Assembly (NCBI GenBank): GCA_964383495.1
Contig: CAYLHG010000001.1
Location: 62,001-126,000 of the forward strand
Origin: CAWKDC01 sp964383495
Lineage (GTDB): Bacteria > Pseudomonadota > Gammaproteobacteria > JABCZS01
DNA length: 64,000 nucleotides
Direction: 5' to 3'
How positions within the stretch are numbered: position 1 is the stretch's first letter; every line of letters begins with the position of its first letter. The translations under genes and the position numbers were made by a program. This document shows, in pieces, positions 16,731 through 25,890 of the stretch. The notes beneath the pieces are model-generated. The model searched no databases and had not been told where the DNA came from. It saw only the letters and a program-made list of their open reading frames with translations.

Positions 16731-17254
16731 TATTTGGCCTCGTATACAATCACTACACGACGGTTGTAACGCCATGCAGATTCATCATGCCCTTGAACCG
16801 CAGGCTTCTCTTTACCATAGCTGACTACAGCGATTTGAGATGGGCTTGCGCCATCGCTGATCAACATTGATTCTATTGATTTCGCACGACGTTCACCTAA
16901 AGCAATATTGTATTCACTGCTGCCACGTTCATCAGTATGGCCCTCTAAACGCACTTTAGCGCTGGGATGGCTGCTTAAGTAATGTGCATGTGCGCGCACT
17001 GCACGTGCATAATTAGCATTGATCGTGCTTGAATCTAAATCGAAATAAAACACTTGACGCTGCAAAAGCTCTTCTTCACTCATGTTGGCTAAATCTTCGC
17101 CCCAGTAGGAACCTTCTTCGCCTACCCCTGTAGAGATCGCTTCATCTCCCAACGCTGGACCGCCCGTGCGATTTGTGCCCTTACCCTTGTTTGCGCAAGC
17201 TGCTAATAATACAGCTGTTAATAATACAACAACCCATTTCATGATTAATTTCAT
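16730..17254 (-). CDS. pal: Peptidoglycan-associated lipoprotein Pal
   Basis: Pal anchors the outer membrane to peptidoglycan and partners TolB. The 174 residues start with a lipoprotein signal ending in the lipobox LLAAC. The OmpA-like domain starts at VFYFDLDSSTI, and carries the peptidoglycan-binding block LEGHTDERGSSEYN and LGERRAKSI. The length is normal. AAGGAG lies 6 bases before the ATG. It is downstream of tolB, separated by two small palindromes at 17301-17341, and overlaps cpoB by one base. Confidence 0.98.
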   Translation of the reverse strand: MKLIMKWVVVLLTAVLLAACANKGKGTNRTGGPALGDEAISTGVGEEGSYWGEDLANMSEEELLQRQVFYFDLDSSTINANYARAVRAHAHYLSSHPSAKVRLEGHTDERGSSEYNIALGERRAKSIESMLISDGASPSQIAVVSYGKEKPAVQGHDESAWRYNRRVVIVYEAK

Positions 17255-17300
17255 TGTACTCTCCTTCGATTACGCTAGTCTCAAAAACCCTTGATTCGCT

Positions 17301-17341
17301 GCGCCCTCTCGGGCGCACGGGCGCATATTATGCACCCCTAC
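17301..17341. repeat. Two adjacent palindromes between tolB and pal
   Basis: The hairpin GCGCCC-TCTC-GGGCGC (17301-17316) is followed by GGGCGCATATTATGCACCCC (17319-17338), a member of the GGGCGCAT-type family. It lies past the tolB stop and before pal, so it may reduce or process read-through rather than end the operon. Confidence 0.65.
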
Positions 17342-17363
17342 GAGAGAGGACTACCCCCTAAAG

Positions 17364-18668
17364 TCACGGTCCCCATGCTGGATCTTGCACTTCCCCTTCA
17401 GCAGTAGGAAGCAATAAGCGCACCCTACCATCTATCGAGCAAGCACTCAATACCCTTTTGTTACCAACCAAGGTGCTGTAAATGATCATACGATCATTAG
17501 GCGCTAAGGAAGGCGACTGGTCCAGCTGAGTCTGAGTTAAAACCAATAATTGCTTGGTTTTTAAATCTTGCACGGCGATATGGTATTTTCCATTTTCACG
17601 GTGAATCATTACCAGCGCGCTGCCATCCGATGTTGGAATGCCTCGCGCATTGAAATCACCCTCAAATGTGACACGCTCAATTTCCCGGCTGCCTAAGCTT
17701 ACACGATAAATCTGCGGTTGCCCACCTCGATTTGAAGTGTAATACAAAGTTCGTCCATCTGGCGCAAAACGTGGCTCCGTATCAATCGATGGTCCTGATG
17801 TCACTTGCTCTAATGCTCCTGTTGCTAAGGTTAATAAATAAATCTTAGGAGCACCTTTGTTAGATAACACAATTGCAAGTTTTGAGCCATCTGGAGACCA
17901 TGCGGGCGCGCCATTAATTCCAGGCTGTTTTGATATCAACCGGCGCTCCCCTGTAGCAATATTCGAAATAAATATTTGAGCACGCTTATTTTCAAAAGAG
18001 ACATAAGCAATTTCCTTTCCGCTCGGCGACCAAGAAGGGGACATAATGGGTTCGCGGCTTGCTAATATCGCTCGAGGGTTATAACCATCGCTATCTGCAA
18101 TCTCTAAACGGTATTCACTCAATCGACCATTTTCCCACTTCACATTCACATAGGCGATGCGGCTTGAAAAAGCGCCTTTATGACCAGTAAGTTTTTGGTA
18201 AATCCGATCGCTAATATGATGCGCCAGGCTCCGCAATTGCTTTTCAGATACAGTGAAATTTTCCTCTAGCAAAGGCGCTTTATGCACACCGCCTGTTTGA
18301 GTTGAATAAACATCTGATAGTGCAAATTGAACGCGGTAACGATCCCCACCCACATGAGTGACATCCCCCACGACAATCGCATCCATTTTTAAGCCACGCC
18401 AATAATCAATATCTATTTCACTCAAGCGAGAAGGTTTTTGCGCCATATTGCTCTCTGCAAGAGGTGAAAACTCACCGCTTCGCGAAAGATCTGCGGTGAT
18501 GATTTTTGATACATCAGTACCCCCTTGTCCATCATTTTTGAAAGGAACAATGGCAATCGGCATCGCTGCATCCATGGCGCGTGTTACTTCAATATCAATC
18601 GCTGCATGGGCAAAAGAAACAAAAAAGAATAGGGTAAAAAACGTTAATAACCTATACGGATTTTTCAT
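17364..18668 (-). CDS. tolB: Tol-Pal translocation protein TolB
   Basis: The periplasmic propeller protein that binds Pal and TolA. I use the ATG at 18668: a GGAGGG site precedes it by 4 to 5 bases, it follows the tolA TGA by one base, and it gives a proper signal peptide starting MKNPYRLL and ending SFAHA. The N-terminal domain (IPIAIVPFKNDG-like start, VSKIITADLSRSGEF) is followed by propeller repeats such as PSWSPSGKEIAYVS, PAWSPDGSKLAIVLS and PRFAPDGRTLYYTSN. The length is normal. It belongs to the tol-pal operon. Confidence 0.97.
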   Translation of the reverse strand: MKNPYRLLTFFTLFFFVSFAHAAIDIEVTRAMDAAMPIAIVPFKNDGQGGTDVSKIITADLSRSGEFSPLAESNMAQKPSRLSEIDIDYWRGLKMDAIVVGDVTHVGGDRYRVQFALSDVYSTQTGGVHKAPLLEENFTVSEKQLRSLAHHISDRIYQKLTGHKGAFSSRIAYVNVKWENGRLSEYRLEIADSDGYNPRAILASREPIMSPSWSPSGKEIAYVSFENKRAQIFISNIATGERRLISKQPGINGAPAWSPDGSKLAIVLSNKGAPKIYLLTLATGALEQVTSGPSIDTEPRFAPDGRTLYYTSNRGGQPQIYRVSLGSREIERVTFEGDFNARGIPTSDGSALVMIHRENGKYHIAVQDLKTKQLLVLTQTQLDQSPSLAPNDRMIIYSTLVGNKRVLSACSIDGRVRLLLPTAEGEVQDPAWGP

Positions 18669-18669
18669 A

Positions 18670-19506
18670 TCATCCCTCCGATACCACTGCATCAGGCCGC
18701 AGTGTTAAGCGTAACTCACGAAATGCATTAAACAATGTAGGGTCTTGTGGTACTGGCAATGGAGACGCTTTGTATACTGCCGCCATGGCAGAACGATCCA
18801 GCGCGTCATTTCCACTCGAACGACTAATCTTAACATCTAATACCGCACCATTGGGAGCAACCTTCACATAAAGTTGTGTAGCAATGCCGCTGTTCATTGA
18901 ACCTTGCACAAACCAATAACGCATGATTTGTTGTTGCACTAATAATTTGTAACGATCAATTTCCCGTAAATTTTCACCAGACATTGCACCCCCGGCCGCT
19001 GCCACAGGCATGCGCTCTGCTTCCAAAGCTTCTGCTAACGCTTTTGCCTTGGCATCTGCCGCTGCTTTTGTACTCGCAACTGCTTTTTGCTCAGCTAATT
19101 TTTTAGCAGCAGCTGCTTTTTTTTGTTCAGCTAATTTCTTCTCAGAAGCTGCCTTTTCAGCTGCTACTTTTTTCTTTTGTGCATCTGCTTTTTTTCGTTC
19201 GGCTAATTTTTTCTCAGAAGCTGCCTTTTCAGCCGCTACTTTTTTCTTTTGTGCATCCGCTTTTTTTTGTTCAGCTAGTTTTTTTTCTGCTTCCTTTACA
19301 GCGGGAGCAGGAGTCCCCGCAGTATCAACCACAGAGGCCTGAATAGGCAAAGGATTATTATTAGACGCTAAACTCGTCATAGGACGAGCAGGTTGGCTTG
19401 GAAATGCAACGCGCGCTATCACCACCACAAGCAAAATAGCGTGTAATAGTAACGAACGATTTAACGCTCGCCGAAAACTCGCATCCACTTTCATTTTATT
19501 TTTCAT
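18670..19506 (-). CDS. tolA: Inner-membrane linker protein TolA
   Basis: TolA spans the periplasm and joins the TolQR motor to Pal-TolB. One N-terminal membrane helix (LLLHAILLVVVIARVAF) is followed by a long Lys/Ala/Glu helix and a C-terminal domain (YKLLVQQQIMRYWFVQGS ... VLDVKISRSSGNDALDRSA). At 278 residues it is shorter than the E. coli protein. The helix contains a 24-residue unit repeated in tandem, beginning KKLAEQKKADAQ, encoded between about 19130 and 19290. Such runs expand and contract by slippage. The start at 19506 overlaps tolR by 11 bases; ATG 19494 (MKVDASF) is an equally possible start. Neither has a good ribosome site, which suggests coupled translation. Confidence 0.95.
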   Translation of the reverse strand: MKNKMKVDASFRRALNRSLLLHAILLVVVIARVAFPSQPARPMTSLASNNNPLPIQASVVDTAGTPAPAVKEAEKKLAEQKKADAQKKKVAAEKAASEKKLAERKKADAQKKKVAAEKAASEKKLAEQKKAAAAKKLAEQKAVASTKAAADAKAKALAEALEAERMPVAAAGGAMSGENLREIDRYKLLVQQQIMRYWFVQGSMNSGIATQLYVKVAPNGAVLDVKISRSSGNDALDRSAMAAVYKASPLPVPQDPTLFNAFRELRLTLRPDAVVSEG

Positions 19507-19933
19507 CGATGGGGCTCGTGACTAAACCTACATTAGGGACACCTGCTTCCTGCAATACTACCATGGCTGCAATTACTTGTCCGTAAGATACTTGCTCATC
19601 TCCGCGCACCAACACTTGCCTTTCCGGATTACGCTTAATGGCTCCCGCTACTTCTGATGCCAATGCTTGCGGCATAATAGGTTGTGACGGCGTTGCAGTA
19701 ATATTTAAAAAATAATTTCCAATTTTATCAACCGTCACTACCAAAGGCTCTTCTTGCTTTTGTTCAATCACACTCGCGCTGGCTTGAGGCAAATCCACTT
19801 GCACGCCTTGCGTTAATAAAGGCGCGGTGATCATAAAAATAACCAACAATACAAGCATGACATCCACGTAAGGAACAATATTAATTTCTGCAACGGGTTT
19901 ATCTTCTGTGAGACCTTGCCTTAATAAACTCAT
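19496..19933 (-). CDS. tolR: Tol-Pal proton-channel subunit TolR
   Basis: TolR, of the ExbD family, forms with TolQ the proton-driven motor that energises TolA. The 145 residues show the N-terminal cytoplasmic stretch, a single membrane helix with the key Asp in VPYVDVMLVLLVIFM, and the periplasmic domain (PLTLTQG-like PLLTQGVQVDLPQA, VLVRGDEQVSYGQV). The ATG overlaps the tolQ stop by four bases (ATGA), so translation is probably coupled. Confidence 0.97.
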   Translation of the reverse strand: MSLLRQGLTEDKPVAEINIVPYVDVMLVLLVIFMITAPLLTQGVQVDLPQASASVIEQKQEEPLVVTVDKIGNYFLNITATPSQPIMPQALASEVAGAIKRNPERQVLVRGDEQVSYGQVIAAMVVLQEAGVPNVGLVTSPIDEK

Positions 19934-20619
19934 GTGGTCAATACTCCCTTCTCACGTTGCAGTAGTTTTTTCAACAGCACATTCAATACTTCTTCTGCAA
20001 ACGTTTGATAACGCATTAGCAATTGATTCACACGATTAGAAAATCGATTGTATGCCACCACTGCTGGAATGGCAGCAAACAAGCCCATTGCAGTGGCCAC
20101 TAATGCTTCTGCAATGCCGGGCGCCACCATGGCTAATGTGGCTTGCTGCACGGCGCCGAGCGAAATAAACGCGTGCATAATCCCCCACACTGTACCAAAC
20201 AATCCAATGTAAGGTGCAACAGACCCAATGGTTGCTAACCAGTTTAAGTTTTTTTGCAAACGCTCACGCTCGCGCATTAATGCAACATGCATCGCACGTT
20301 CCATGTGCTCACCTGCCACACTTTTATTTAAATTTTGTTCATGAAAACGCTGAAAATCACGCATCCCTGCCGTAAAAATAGAGGCCGCACCCAGCGTGTT
20401 ACGATTCGTTAAACGATCGTAAATATGCCGCAAATCTTTACCGGACCAAAACTCATCTTCAAATTGTTCAGAATCTATCGTGCTTTCTTTTAATAAACGA
20501 CGATATTGGAAAATAAAAGCCCAAGAAATGACAGATAAGCTCATCAATAACAGCATGATGGATTGTACGAGCAAGCTCGCATCCGCAAAAAGGCGCCATA
20601 TAGATAGTTCGGCAGACAT
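19930..20619 (-). CDS. tolQ: Tol-Pal motor subunit TolQ
   Basis: TolQ, of the ExbB/MotA family, has three membrane helices: one near residues 12-37, then a pair including IGSVAPYIGLFGTVWGIMHAF and APGIAEALVATAMGLFAAIPA. Both are conserved family blocks. The length (229) is typical. GGAGGG lies 4 to 5 bases before the ATG at 20619. It starts just 15 bases after the ruvB stop; ybgC, which often precedes tolQ, is absent here. Confidence 0.98.
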   Translation of the reverse strand: MSAELSIWRLFADASLLVQSIMLLLMSLSVISWAFIFQYRRLLKESTIDSEQFEDEFWSGKDLRHIYDRLTNRNTLGAASIFTAGMRDFQRFHEQNLNKSVAGEHMERAMHVALMRERERLQKNLNWLATIGSVAPYIGLFGTVWGIMHAFISLGAVQQATLAMVAPGIAEALVATAMGLFAAIPAVVAYNRFSNRVNQLLMRYQTFAEEVLNVLLKKLLQREKGVLTT

Positions 20620-20634
20620 TGTTCCCTCCAGAGG

Positions 20635-21636
20635 TTACTCGTGACACAGCCCAAAATGCTGATATGCCAATTGGCTGGCTACTCGCCCTCGCGGGCTTCG
20701 ATGTAAATAGCCTTCTTGAATTAAATAAGGTTCTATCACATCTTCTATCGTGTCGCGTGATTCTCCAATAGCAGCAGCCAAACTGTCAAGCCCTACGGGG
20801 CCACCTTCAAACTTCTCTATCAAAGTTTGTAACAGTTTTCTGTCCATGATGTCAAACCCACGATGATCTACATCTAGCATTTCTAATGCTGCAGCAGCTA
20901 AGGTGGCCGTGATAAACCCATCACCTTTAACTTCTGCAAAATCCCGCACGCGGCGCAGCAAGCGATTCACTATTCTAGGCGTTCCCCGAGCCCGTTTGGC
21001 GATTTCCATAGCACCTTCGGGATCCATAGGAACCCCTAAAATATCAGCAGATCGCGATACAATATGCGCCAACTCATCTACACGATAAAATTCTAAACGG
21101 TGCACAATGCCAAAACGGTCGCGCAAGGGGGAAGTCAGCATGCCCGCGCGCGTTGTAGCACCCACTAATGTAAAGGGCGGTAATTCTAGTTTGATAGAAC
21201 GCGCTGATGGCCCCTCGCCTATCATGATATCTAGCGCATAATCTTCCATAGCGGGGTACAGAATTTCTTCGATCACAGGGCTTAGCCTATGAATTTCATC
21301 AATAAACAACACATCTTTGGGTTGTAAATTAGTTAATAACGCCGCTAAATCTCCTGCGCGTTCTAACACGGGGCCAGAGGTTGTTTTTAAATTCACACCT
21401 AATTCATTGGAGATGATATTGGCCAACGTAGTTTTGCCCAAACCAGGTGGCCCATAAAACAACGTGTGATCCAACGCCTCTGCTCTGCCTTTCGCTGCAT
21501 GAATAAAAATTTCCATTTGTGCGCGTACGGCAGATTGGCCCACGTAATCGCATAAATATTTAGGGCGAAGGGCACGATCGAATACGTCATCCCCTGATTG
21601 AGGGATTTGGGAAATGAGTCTGTCTTCTTCGATCAT
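20635..21636 (-). CDS. ruvB: Holliday junction branch-migration helicase RuvB
   Basis: RuvB hexamers, loaded by RuvA, drive branch migration of Holliday junctions in recombinational repair. The 333 residues show the N-terminus FDRALRPKYLCDYVGQ, Walker A GPPGLGKTT (near residues 63-71), Walker B LFIDEIHRLS, sensor GATTRAGML and the C-terminal winged helix ending SPRGRVASQLAYQHF. The ribosome site is weak. A perfect 29-base palindrome (21661-21689) lies between ruvA and this gene. Confidence 0.99.
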   Translation of the reverse strand: MIEEDRLISQIPQSGDDVFDRALRPKYLCDYVGQSAVRAQMEIFIHAAKGRAEALDHTLFYGPPGLGKTTLANIISNELGVNLKTTSGPVLERAGDLAALLTNLQPKDVLFIDEIHRLSPVIEEILYPAMEDYALDIMIGEGPSARSIKLELPPFTLVGATTRAGMLTSPLRDRFGIVHRLEFYRVDELAHIVSRSADILGVPMDPEGAMEIAKRARGTPRIVNRLLRRVRDFAEVKGDGFITATLAAAALEMLDVDHRGFDIMDRKLLQTLIEKFEGGPVGLDSLAAAIGESRDTIEDVIEPYLIQEGYLHRSPRGRVASQLAYQHFGLCHE

Positions 21637-21660
21637 GTTGCACCGTTGATGTTTTGCTCT

Positions 21661-21689
21661 TGTAGAGGCGCATAATATGCGCCTCTACA
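21661..21689. repeat. Perfect 29-base palindrome between ruvA and ruvB
   Basis: The arms TGTAGAGGCGCATA and TATGCGCCTCTACA pair over all 14 bases around one central A. This is the most symmetrical member of the GGGCGCAT-type interspersed family. It lies in the 64-base ruvA-ruvB gap. Confidence 0.85.
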
Positions 21690-21700
21690 ATGCGACATGG

Positions 21701-22282
21701 CTACCGCCGTAATGCCGCCCGAATAAGTCCTTGCGCGTCTAAATCTGGAGGACATTGCTCCAACATTTTCTTCGCCTCTCCTGGTTTATAGCCTAAAGCT
21801 AGCAAGGCTTCCATCGCTTCATCCATCTGGTTTTGCGCCACAGGTGAAGCCACTACTGCAATAGTATTTAGCCCGTCAAACCGGCTAACTTTATCTTTCA
21901 TTTCTACCACCAAGCGTTGTGCCATTTTAGGTCCAACACCGGGAAGCTTAATTAGTTTAGCTGTATCACCCTCAGCCAATGTACGCAGCAACTGAGGAGT
22001 TTCCATACCAGACAGTAACGTTAAACCCAATTTAGGTCCAACACCGCTCACTTTAATGAGCTCTCGAAATAATGCTCTGTCTTGTTCCGTGAGAAAACCA
22101 TACAAACTTTGCCCGTCCTCACGAATACTATGGTGCGTGAATAAGAAAATAGCATGGTCCACCGCAGGTAAGGCAAAAAAAGTGCTCATCGGTACAAATA
22201 CTTCGTAGCCTACGCCGTTCACATCCACACTAATCATAGGAGGTTTTTTGTGAACCAATGCGCCTTTTAAAAACGTGATCAT
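21701..22282 (-). CDS. ruvA: Holliday junction DNA-binding protein RuvA
   Basis: RuvA binds the four-way junction and targets RuvB. The 193 residues show domain I (MITFLKGALVHKKPPMISVD, VFVPMSTF), the two helix-hairpin-helix motifs VSGVGPKLGLTLL and LPGVGPKMAQRLV, and the RuvB-binding domain III (MDEAMEALLALGYKPGEA). The length is normal. AAGGAA lies 5 bases before the ATG. It follows ruvC by 9 bases, in a ruvC-ruvA-ruvB order. Confidence 0.98.
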   Translation of the reverse strand: MITFLKGALVHKKPPMISVDVNGVGYEVFVPMSTFFALPAVDHAIFLFTHHSIREDGQSLYGFLTEQDRALFRELIKVSGVGPKLGLTLLSGMETPQLLRTLAEGDTAKLIKLPGVGPKMAQRLVVEMKDKVSRFDGLNTIAVVASPVAQNQMDEAMEALLALGYKPGEAKKMLEQCPPDLDAQGLIRAALRR

Positions 22283-22291
22283 GGTATTTCC

Positions 22292-22780
22292 TTAATCTTG
22301 TTGAGCAGTGTTCATTTGTAAATGACACCATGCACAGGCTAATGCATCAGTAGCGTCCACACGTGCATTCCCTTGCAAATTCAATAAACGACACACCATG
22401 GTTGCTACTTGCTCTTTTGCCGCATTCCCATAGCCTACCACAGCTTGCTTGATTTGGCGCGCCGAATATTCGTACACTTGAATATCGTGCGCAAACGTAG
22501 CTGCAATGGCGGCACCGCGTGCTTGCCCTAATTTGATGGCGGTGCTTGCATTATCGCGCAGGAATACTTGCTCAATGGCTAATTCTGTCGGTCGATGTGT
22601 TTGTATTAATGCTTGAAGGCCGGTGAAAATTTGGCGCAAGCGTTGGGGGAAATCATCTCCTGTTGCAGTCACAACGCCACTTGTGACATAGCGGGGCTTA
22701 CCGTTTTCAACGGATAATAGACCGAAGCCAGTAATGCGTGAACCGGGGTCAATACCCAAAATAATGCGTCCTGCGGTCAT
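22292..22780 (-). CDS. ruvC: Holliday junction resolvase RuvC
   Basis: RuvC cuts Holliday junctions symmetrically. Catalytic acidic residues are visible: Asp in ILGIDPGSRITGFG, Glu in LAIEQVFL, and the Asp pair in ARVDATDALACAWCH. The 162 residues are close to the usual 170. AAGGAT lies 6 bases before the ATG. A strong hairpin at 22822-22852 separates it from yebC. Confidence 0.98.
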   Translation of the reverse strand: MTAGRIILGIDPGSRITGFGLLSVENGKPRYVTSGVVTATGDDFPQRLRQIFTGLQALIQTHRPTELAIEQVFLRDNASTAIKLGQARGAAIAATFAHDIQVYEYSARQIKQAVVGYGNAAKEQVATMVCRLLNLQGNARVDATDALACAWCHLQMNTAQQD

Positions 22781-22821
22781 TTGTATATCCTTTTTGCTGA
22801 AACCCTCTGGGGCAAAAACCC

Positions 22822-22876
22822 CCGCACATTGCAGCTATGCCGCAATGTGCGGCCCCGACGCGCGCATATTATGCGC
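22822..22876. repeat. Perfect 11-bp hairpin plus GCGCAT palindrome, yebC-ruvC gap
   Basis: CCGCACATTGC (22822-22832) and GCAATGTGCGG (22842-22852) pair perfectly around a 9-base loop. A short GCGCATATTATGCGCC palindrome (to 22876) of the interspersed family follows. The pair fills the gap after the yebC stop, so a terminator or processing role is plausible; there is no T-run. Confidence 0.7.
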
Positions 22877-22893
22877 CAAGAGGACGATTTTTA

Positions 22894-23631
22894 CTACGAA
22901 TATGCTTCTTGAGGAATATCCGCATTCGTGTAAACATTCTGAACATCATCGAGATCTTCCAACATATCGATCATCTTCAACACACGAACACCATCTTCTA
23001 CATTTAACGCCACTCCAAGATCTGCAGCGAATGTCACCTCTGCATGATCAGGCTTTAAACCGGCCTCTTCAAAATATTGTTTCACAGACTCAAACGTCTC
23101 AGGAGTGGTGATCACTTCAAAACTACCATCATCGCTTTTTTTCACATCGGCCGCACCTGATTCTAAACCTAGCTCCATTAAGCGATCTTCATCATTGTCT
23201 GCAGAAAAAACCATTTGCCCCAGATGTTTGAATAGATAAGATACTGATCCATCCGTCCCTAAATTGCCGCCAAATTTAGTAAATGCATGACGAACATCTG
23301 ATGCGGTACGATTGCGATTGTCAGTCATTGCATCTACAATCACTGCCACCCCACCTGGCGCGTAACCTTCATAACGTAGTTCTACTAAATCTCCACCGTC
23401 TTGCGGACCAGAGCCCCGCTTAACCGCACGAGCGATCACATCTTTAGCCATGTTGGCGGCTAACCCTTTGTCTATCGCTAAACGCAACCGAGGGTTTGTG
23501 AGAGGATCGTCTCCACCCATGCGCGAAGCAATGGTGATTTCACGAATTAATTTTGTGAATAACTTACCGCGCTTCGCATCTTGTGCGTTTTTACGGTGCT
23601 GAATATTTGCCCATTTACTATGTCCAGCCAC
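22894..23631 (-). CDS. yebC: YebC/PmpR family protein
   Basis: A member of the YebC family, variously described as DNA-binding regulators and as factors relieving ribosome stalling. The 245 residues show the signature start MAGHSKWANIQHRK, KRGKLFTKLIREI, and the second-domain block YEGYAPGGVAVIVDAMTDN. The start is GTG, supported by AGGAG 7 bases upstream. It sits between aspS and ruvC, the common gammaproteobacterial order. Confidence 0.97.
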   Translation of the reverse strand: MAGHSKWANIQHRKNAQDAKRGKLFTKLIREITIASRMGGDDPLTNPRLRLAIDKGLAANMAKDVIARAVKRGSGPQDGGDLVELRYEGYAPGGVAVIVDAMTDNRNRTASDVRHAFTKFGGNLGTDGSVSYLFKHLGQMVFSADNDEDRLMELGLESGAADVKKSDDGSFEVITTPETFESVKQYFEEAGLKPDHAEVTFAADLGVALNVEDGVRVLKMIDMLEDLDDVQNVYTNADIPQEAYS

Positions 23632-23643
23632 TTTGCGTCTCCT

Positions 23644-25437
23644 CTATCCCCGTTTTCCGTCCTCTTTTCGTACCTTGATATGCAATTCTCTCAGCTGCGC
23701 CTCGTCAACTTCTGCAGGCGCATGGGTCAAAGGACAATAAGCTGTTTGTGTTTTTGGAAATGCAATAACGTCGCGAATAGATTGCCCACCCACCATTAAC
23801 ATCACCAAGCGATCCAAACCAAATGCCAATCCACCATGTGGAGGGCAACCTGATTTCAAACCTTGCAGCAAATGATGAAAGCGTCTGTTCGCTTCTTCAA
23901 TTCCCATCGACAATAATTCAAATACAGCATATTGCATTTCTGGTTCATGGATACGAATCGACCCACCCCCTAGCTCAAAACCATTAAGAACCATATCATA
24001 TGCGCGGGATAATACACCCTCCGGCGAATGTTTTAATTGCTCCGGCGTCACAGCTTTGGGAGAAGTGAAAGGATGATGCAAGGGGTCCCACGATCCTGTG
24101 GCAAGATCTTGTTCAAACATGGGGAATTCTACGACCCATAAAGGATGAAAGCCTTCTTTCATCAACTTTTTGTCATGCGCTAATTTTTGACGTAATGCCC
24201 CCAAAGATTCTGACACAACCTTCGCTGTATCCGCGCCGAAAAATAATAAATCTCCATTTTGCGCCTGCGTACGTTCTAATACCGCTTTCACCACTGCTTC
24301 AGGTAAAAATTTTAAAATGGGTGATTGTAAGCCTTCCATGCCTGCGTGCATGTCGTTGACTTTAATATACGCCAATCCTTTTGCACCAAATTGCGCTACA
24401 AATTGCGTGTAATCATCGATTTCTTTGCGCGTTAATTCGCCTTTAGGTAAACGTAATACTGTCACGCGGCCTTTAGGATCCTTTGCAGGGCCCGAAAATA
24501 CTTTGAAATCGACCTCTTTCATCAAATCTTTTACATCCACTAATTCGAGTGGATTGCGTAGATCAGGTTTATCACTCCCATAACGCTGCATGGCTTCTGC
24601 GTAAGTCATGCGAGGAAAAGGATCAGGCAGCGAAACGTCTAGTACTTCTTTAAACAAAGAATGAATCATGCGCTCCATCAATACCATGATCTCTTCTTCA
24701 TCCATAAAACTCGTTTCAATATCCACTTGAGTGAACTCAGGCTGCCTGTCAGCTCTTAAATCTTCGTCACGGAAACAGCGAACGATTTGATAGTAACGAT
24801 CAAACCCTGCCATCATCAACAATTGTTTAAAAATTTGGGGTGATTGAGGCAATGCAAAAAAGGCGCCTTCGTGTGTGCGACTGGGCACTAAATAATCGCG
24901 CGCGCCTTCGGGTGTGGCACGTGTCAAGACGGGCGTTTCTACATCAATAAAACCTTCTGCATCTAAAAAACGGCGCAATGCCTGCGTCACACGATGACGC
25001 AATTTAAATTTGGCTGCCATTTCGGGACGACGTAAATCAATGTAACGATATTCCAAACGCACATCTTCACTAATTTTTGAAAATCCATCCAGAGGAAACG
25101 GCGGTGTCTCAGCTGCATTAAAAACATGCAAATCACTCACCACCAACTCGACTTCCCCCGTAGGTAATTGAGAGTTAATCGTACCTTCAGGGCGCGCGTG
25201 GACTTCCCCCGTCACACGAATCACATATTCTGAACGTAATTTTTCTGCTTGTTGAAATAAAGCTGCTTGCTCTGGGCGAAAAACAATTTGCAATAACCCT
25301 TCACGATCACGCAAATCAACAAAAATCACACCGCCATGATCACGACGACGATGCACCCATCCGCAAACGCTGATGGTTTTTCCAAGAAGCTCACGGGTGA
25401 CGTGGCCACAATAATGGGTTCGCATGGATGTACTCAT
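23644..25437 (-). CDS. aspS: Aspartate--tRNA ligase
   Basis: A class II aminoacyl-tRNA synthetase. It has the N-terminal OB-fold anticodon-binding domain (ISVCGWVHRRRDHGGVIFVDLRD), the catalytic core with motif 2 (IVRCFRDEDLRADRQPEFTQ), the bacterial GAD insertion domain, and motif 3 (GLAFGLDRLVMLM). I use the ATG at 25437 (MSTSMRTHYCGH): GAGAG lies just upstream, whereas a longer frame would need a TTG. ATG 25425 is also possible. The length of about 597 residues is typical. Confidence 0.98.
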   Translation of the reverse strand: MSTSMRTHYCGHVTRELLGKTISVCGWVHRRRDHGGVIFVDLRDREGLLQIVFRPEQAALFQQAEKLRSEYVIRVTGEVHARPEGTINSQLPTGEVELVVSDLHVFNAAETPPFPLDGFSKISEDVRLEYRYIDLRRPEMAAKFKLRHRVTQALRRFLDAEGFIDVETPVLTRATPEGARDYLVPSRTHEGAFFALPQSPQIFKQLLMMAGFDRYYQIVRCFRDEDLRADRQPEFTQVDIETSFMDEEEIMVLMERMIHSLFKEVLDVSLPDPFPRMTYAEAMQRYGSDKPDLRNPLELVDVKDLMKEVDFKVFSGPAKDPKGRVTVLRLPKGELTRKEIDDYTQFVAQFGAKGLAYIKVNDMHAGMEGLQSPILKFLPEAVVKAVLERTQAQNGDLLFFGADTAKVVSESLGALRQKLAHDKKLMKEGFHPLWVVEFPMFEQDLATGSWDPLHHPFTSPKAVTPEQLKHSPEGVLSRAYDMVLNGFELGGGSIRIHEPEMQYAVFELLSMGIEEANRRFHHLLQGLKSGCPPHGGLAFGLDRLVMLMVGGQSIRDVIAFPKTQTAYCPLTHAPAEVDEAQLRELHIKVRKEDGKRG

Positions 25438-25490
25438 AAACACTCTCAAAAAGCGCTAGTGTAACACAGAATTTCTGTTAGCGTTGAGGA

Positions 25491-25760
25491 TCACAACACT
25501 GAAAATCCTTCAAAAGGCCCTTGCGTGCTCGGCGACTTACTGACCGCTGTCACATCGCTGCTAGGCGACCCTTCCCAAAGCCATTCTTCGAATGCAAGTA
25601 AAGCCTCTTTAGGACCGAAAGCAATAACCGTGACACTGCCATCCACCTCATTTCGCGCAAACCCTGTAATACCTAACGCCTTTGCTTTTTCCTGGGTATA
25701 CGCACGGTAATAAACCCCTTGTACTTGGCCACGAACTTTAAAAGCAATGCACTGATTCAT
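25491..25760 (-). CDS. acyP: Acylphosphatase
   Basis: A small enzyme that hydrolyses acyl phosphates. The family signature is seen: FKVRGQVQGVYYRAYTQEKA with the catalytic Arg in VYYR, and GFARNEVDGSVTVIAFG with the catalytic Asn. I start at ATG 25760, giving 89 residues, because AAGGAG lies 5 bases before it; an earlier in-frame ATG at 25775 would precede that ribosome site. It is upstream of aspS and could be co-transcribed with it. Confidence 0.95.
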   Translation of the reverse strand: MNQCIAFKVRGQVQGVYYRAYTQEKAKALGITGFARNEVDGSVTVIAFGPKEALLAFEEWLWEGSPSSDVTAVSKSPSTQGPFEGFSVL

Positions 25761-25890
25761 AGGCGCTCCTTGCATTTATGAGATATCTCGTTTACCGTTG
25801 TAATCATGCATTCAATGGTATCCTCTACGCAACGCTTTTCTTAATTGAACCCATTGATGATCACTCAAAGATTGTATATTAGGAACTGTG

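Noticed and set aside
19010..19342. Plus-strand Ala/Phe/Ser-rich frame
   Set aside because: Antisense to the Lys/Ala repeat of tolA; its composition is explained by the complement of those codons.
25441..25490. Terminator between acyP and aspS
   Set aside because: Only a weak, interrupted stem is visible; not enough to list.
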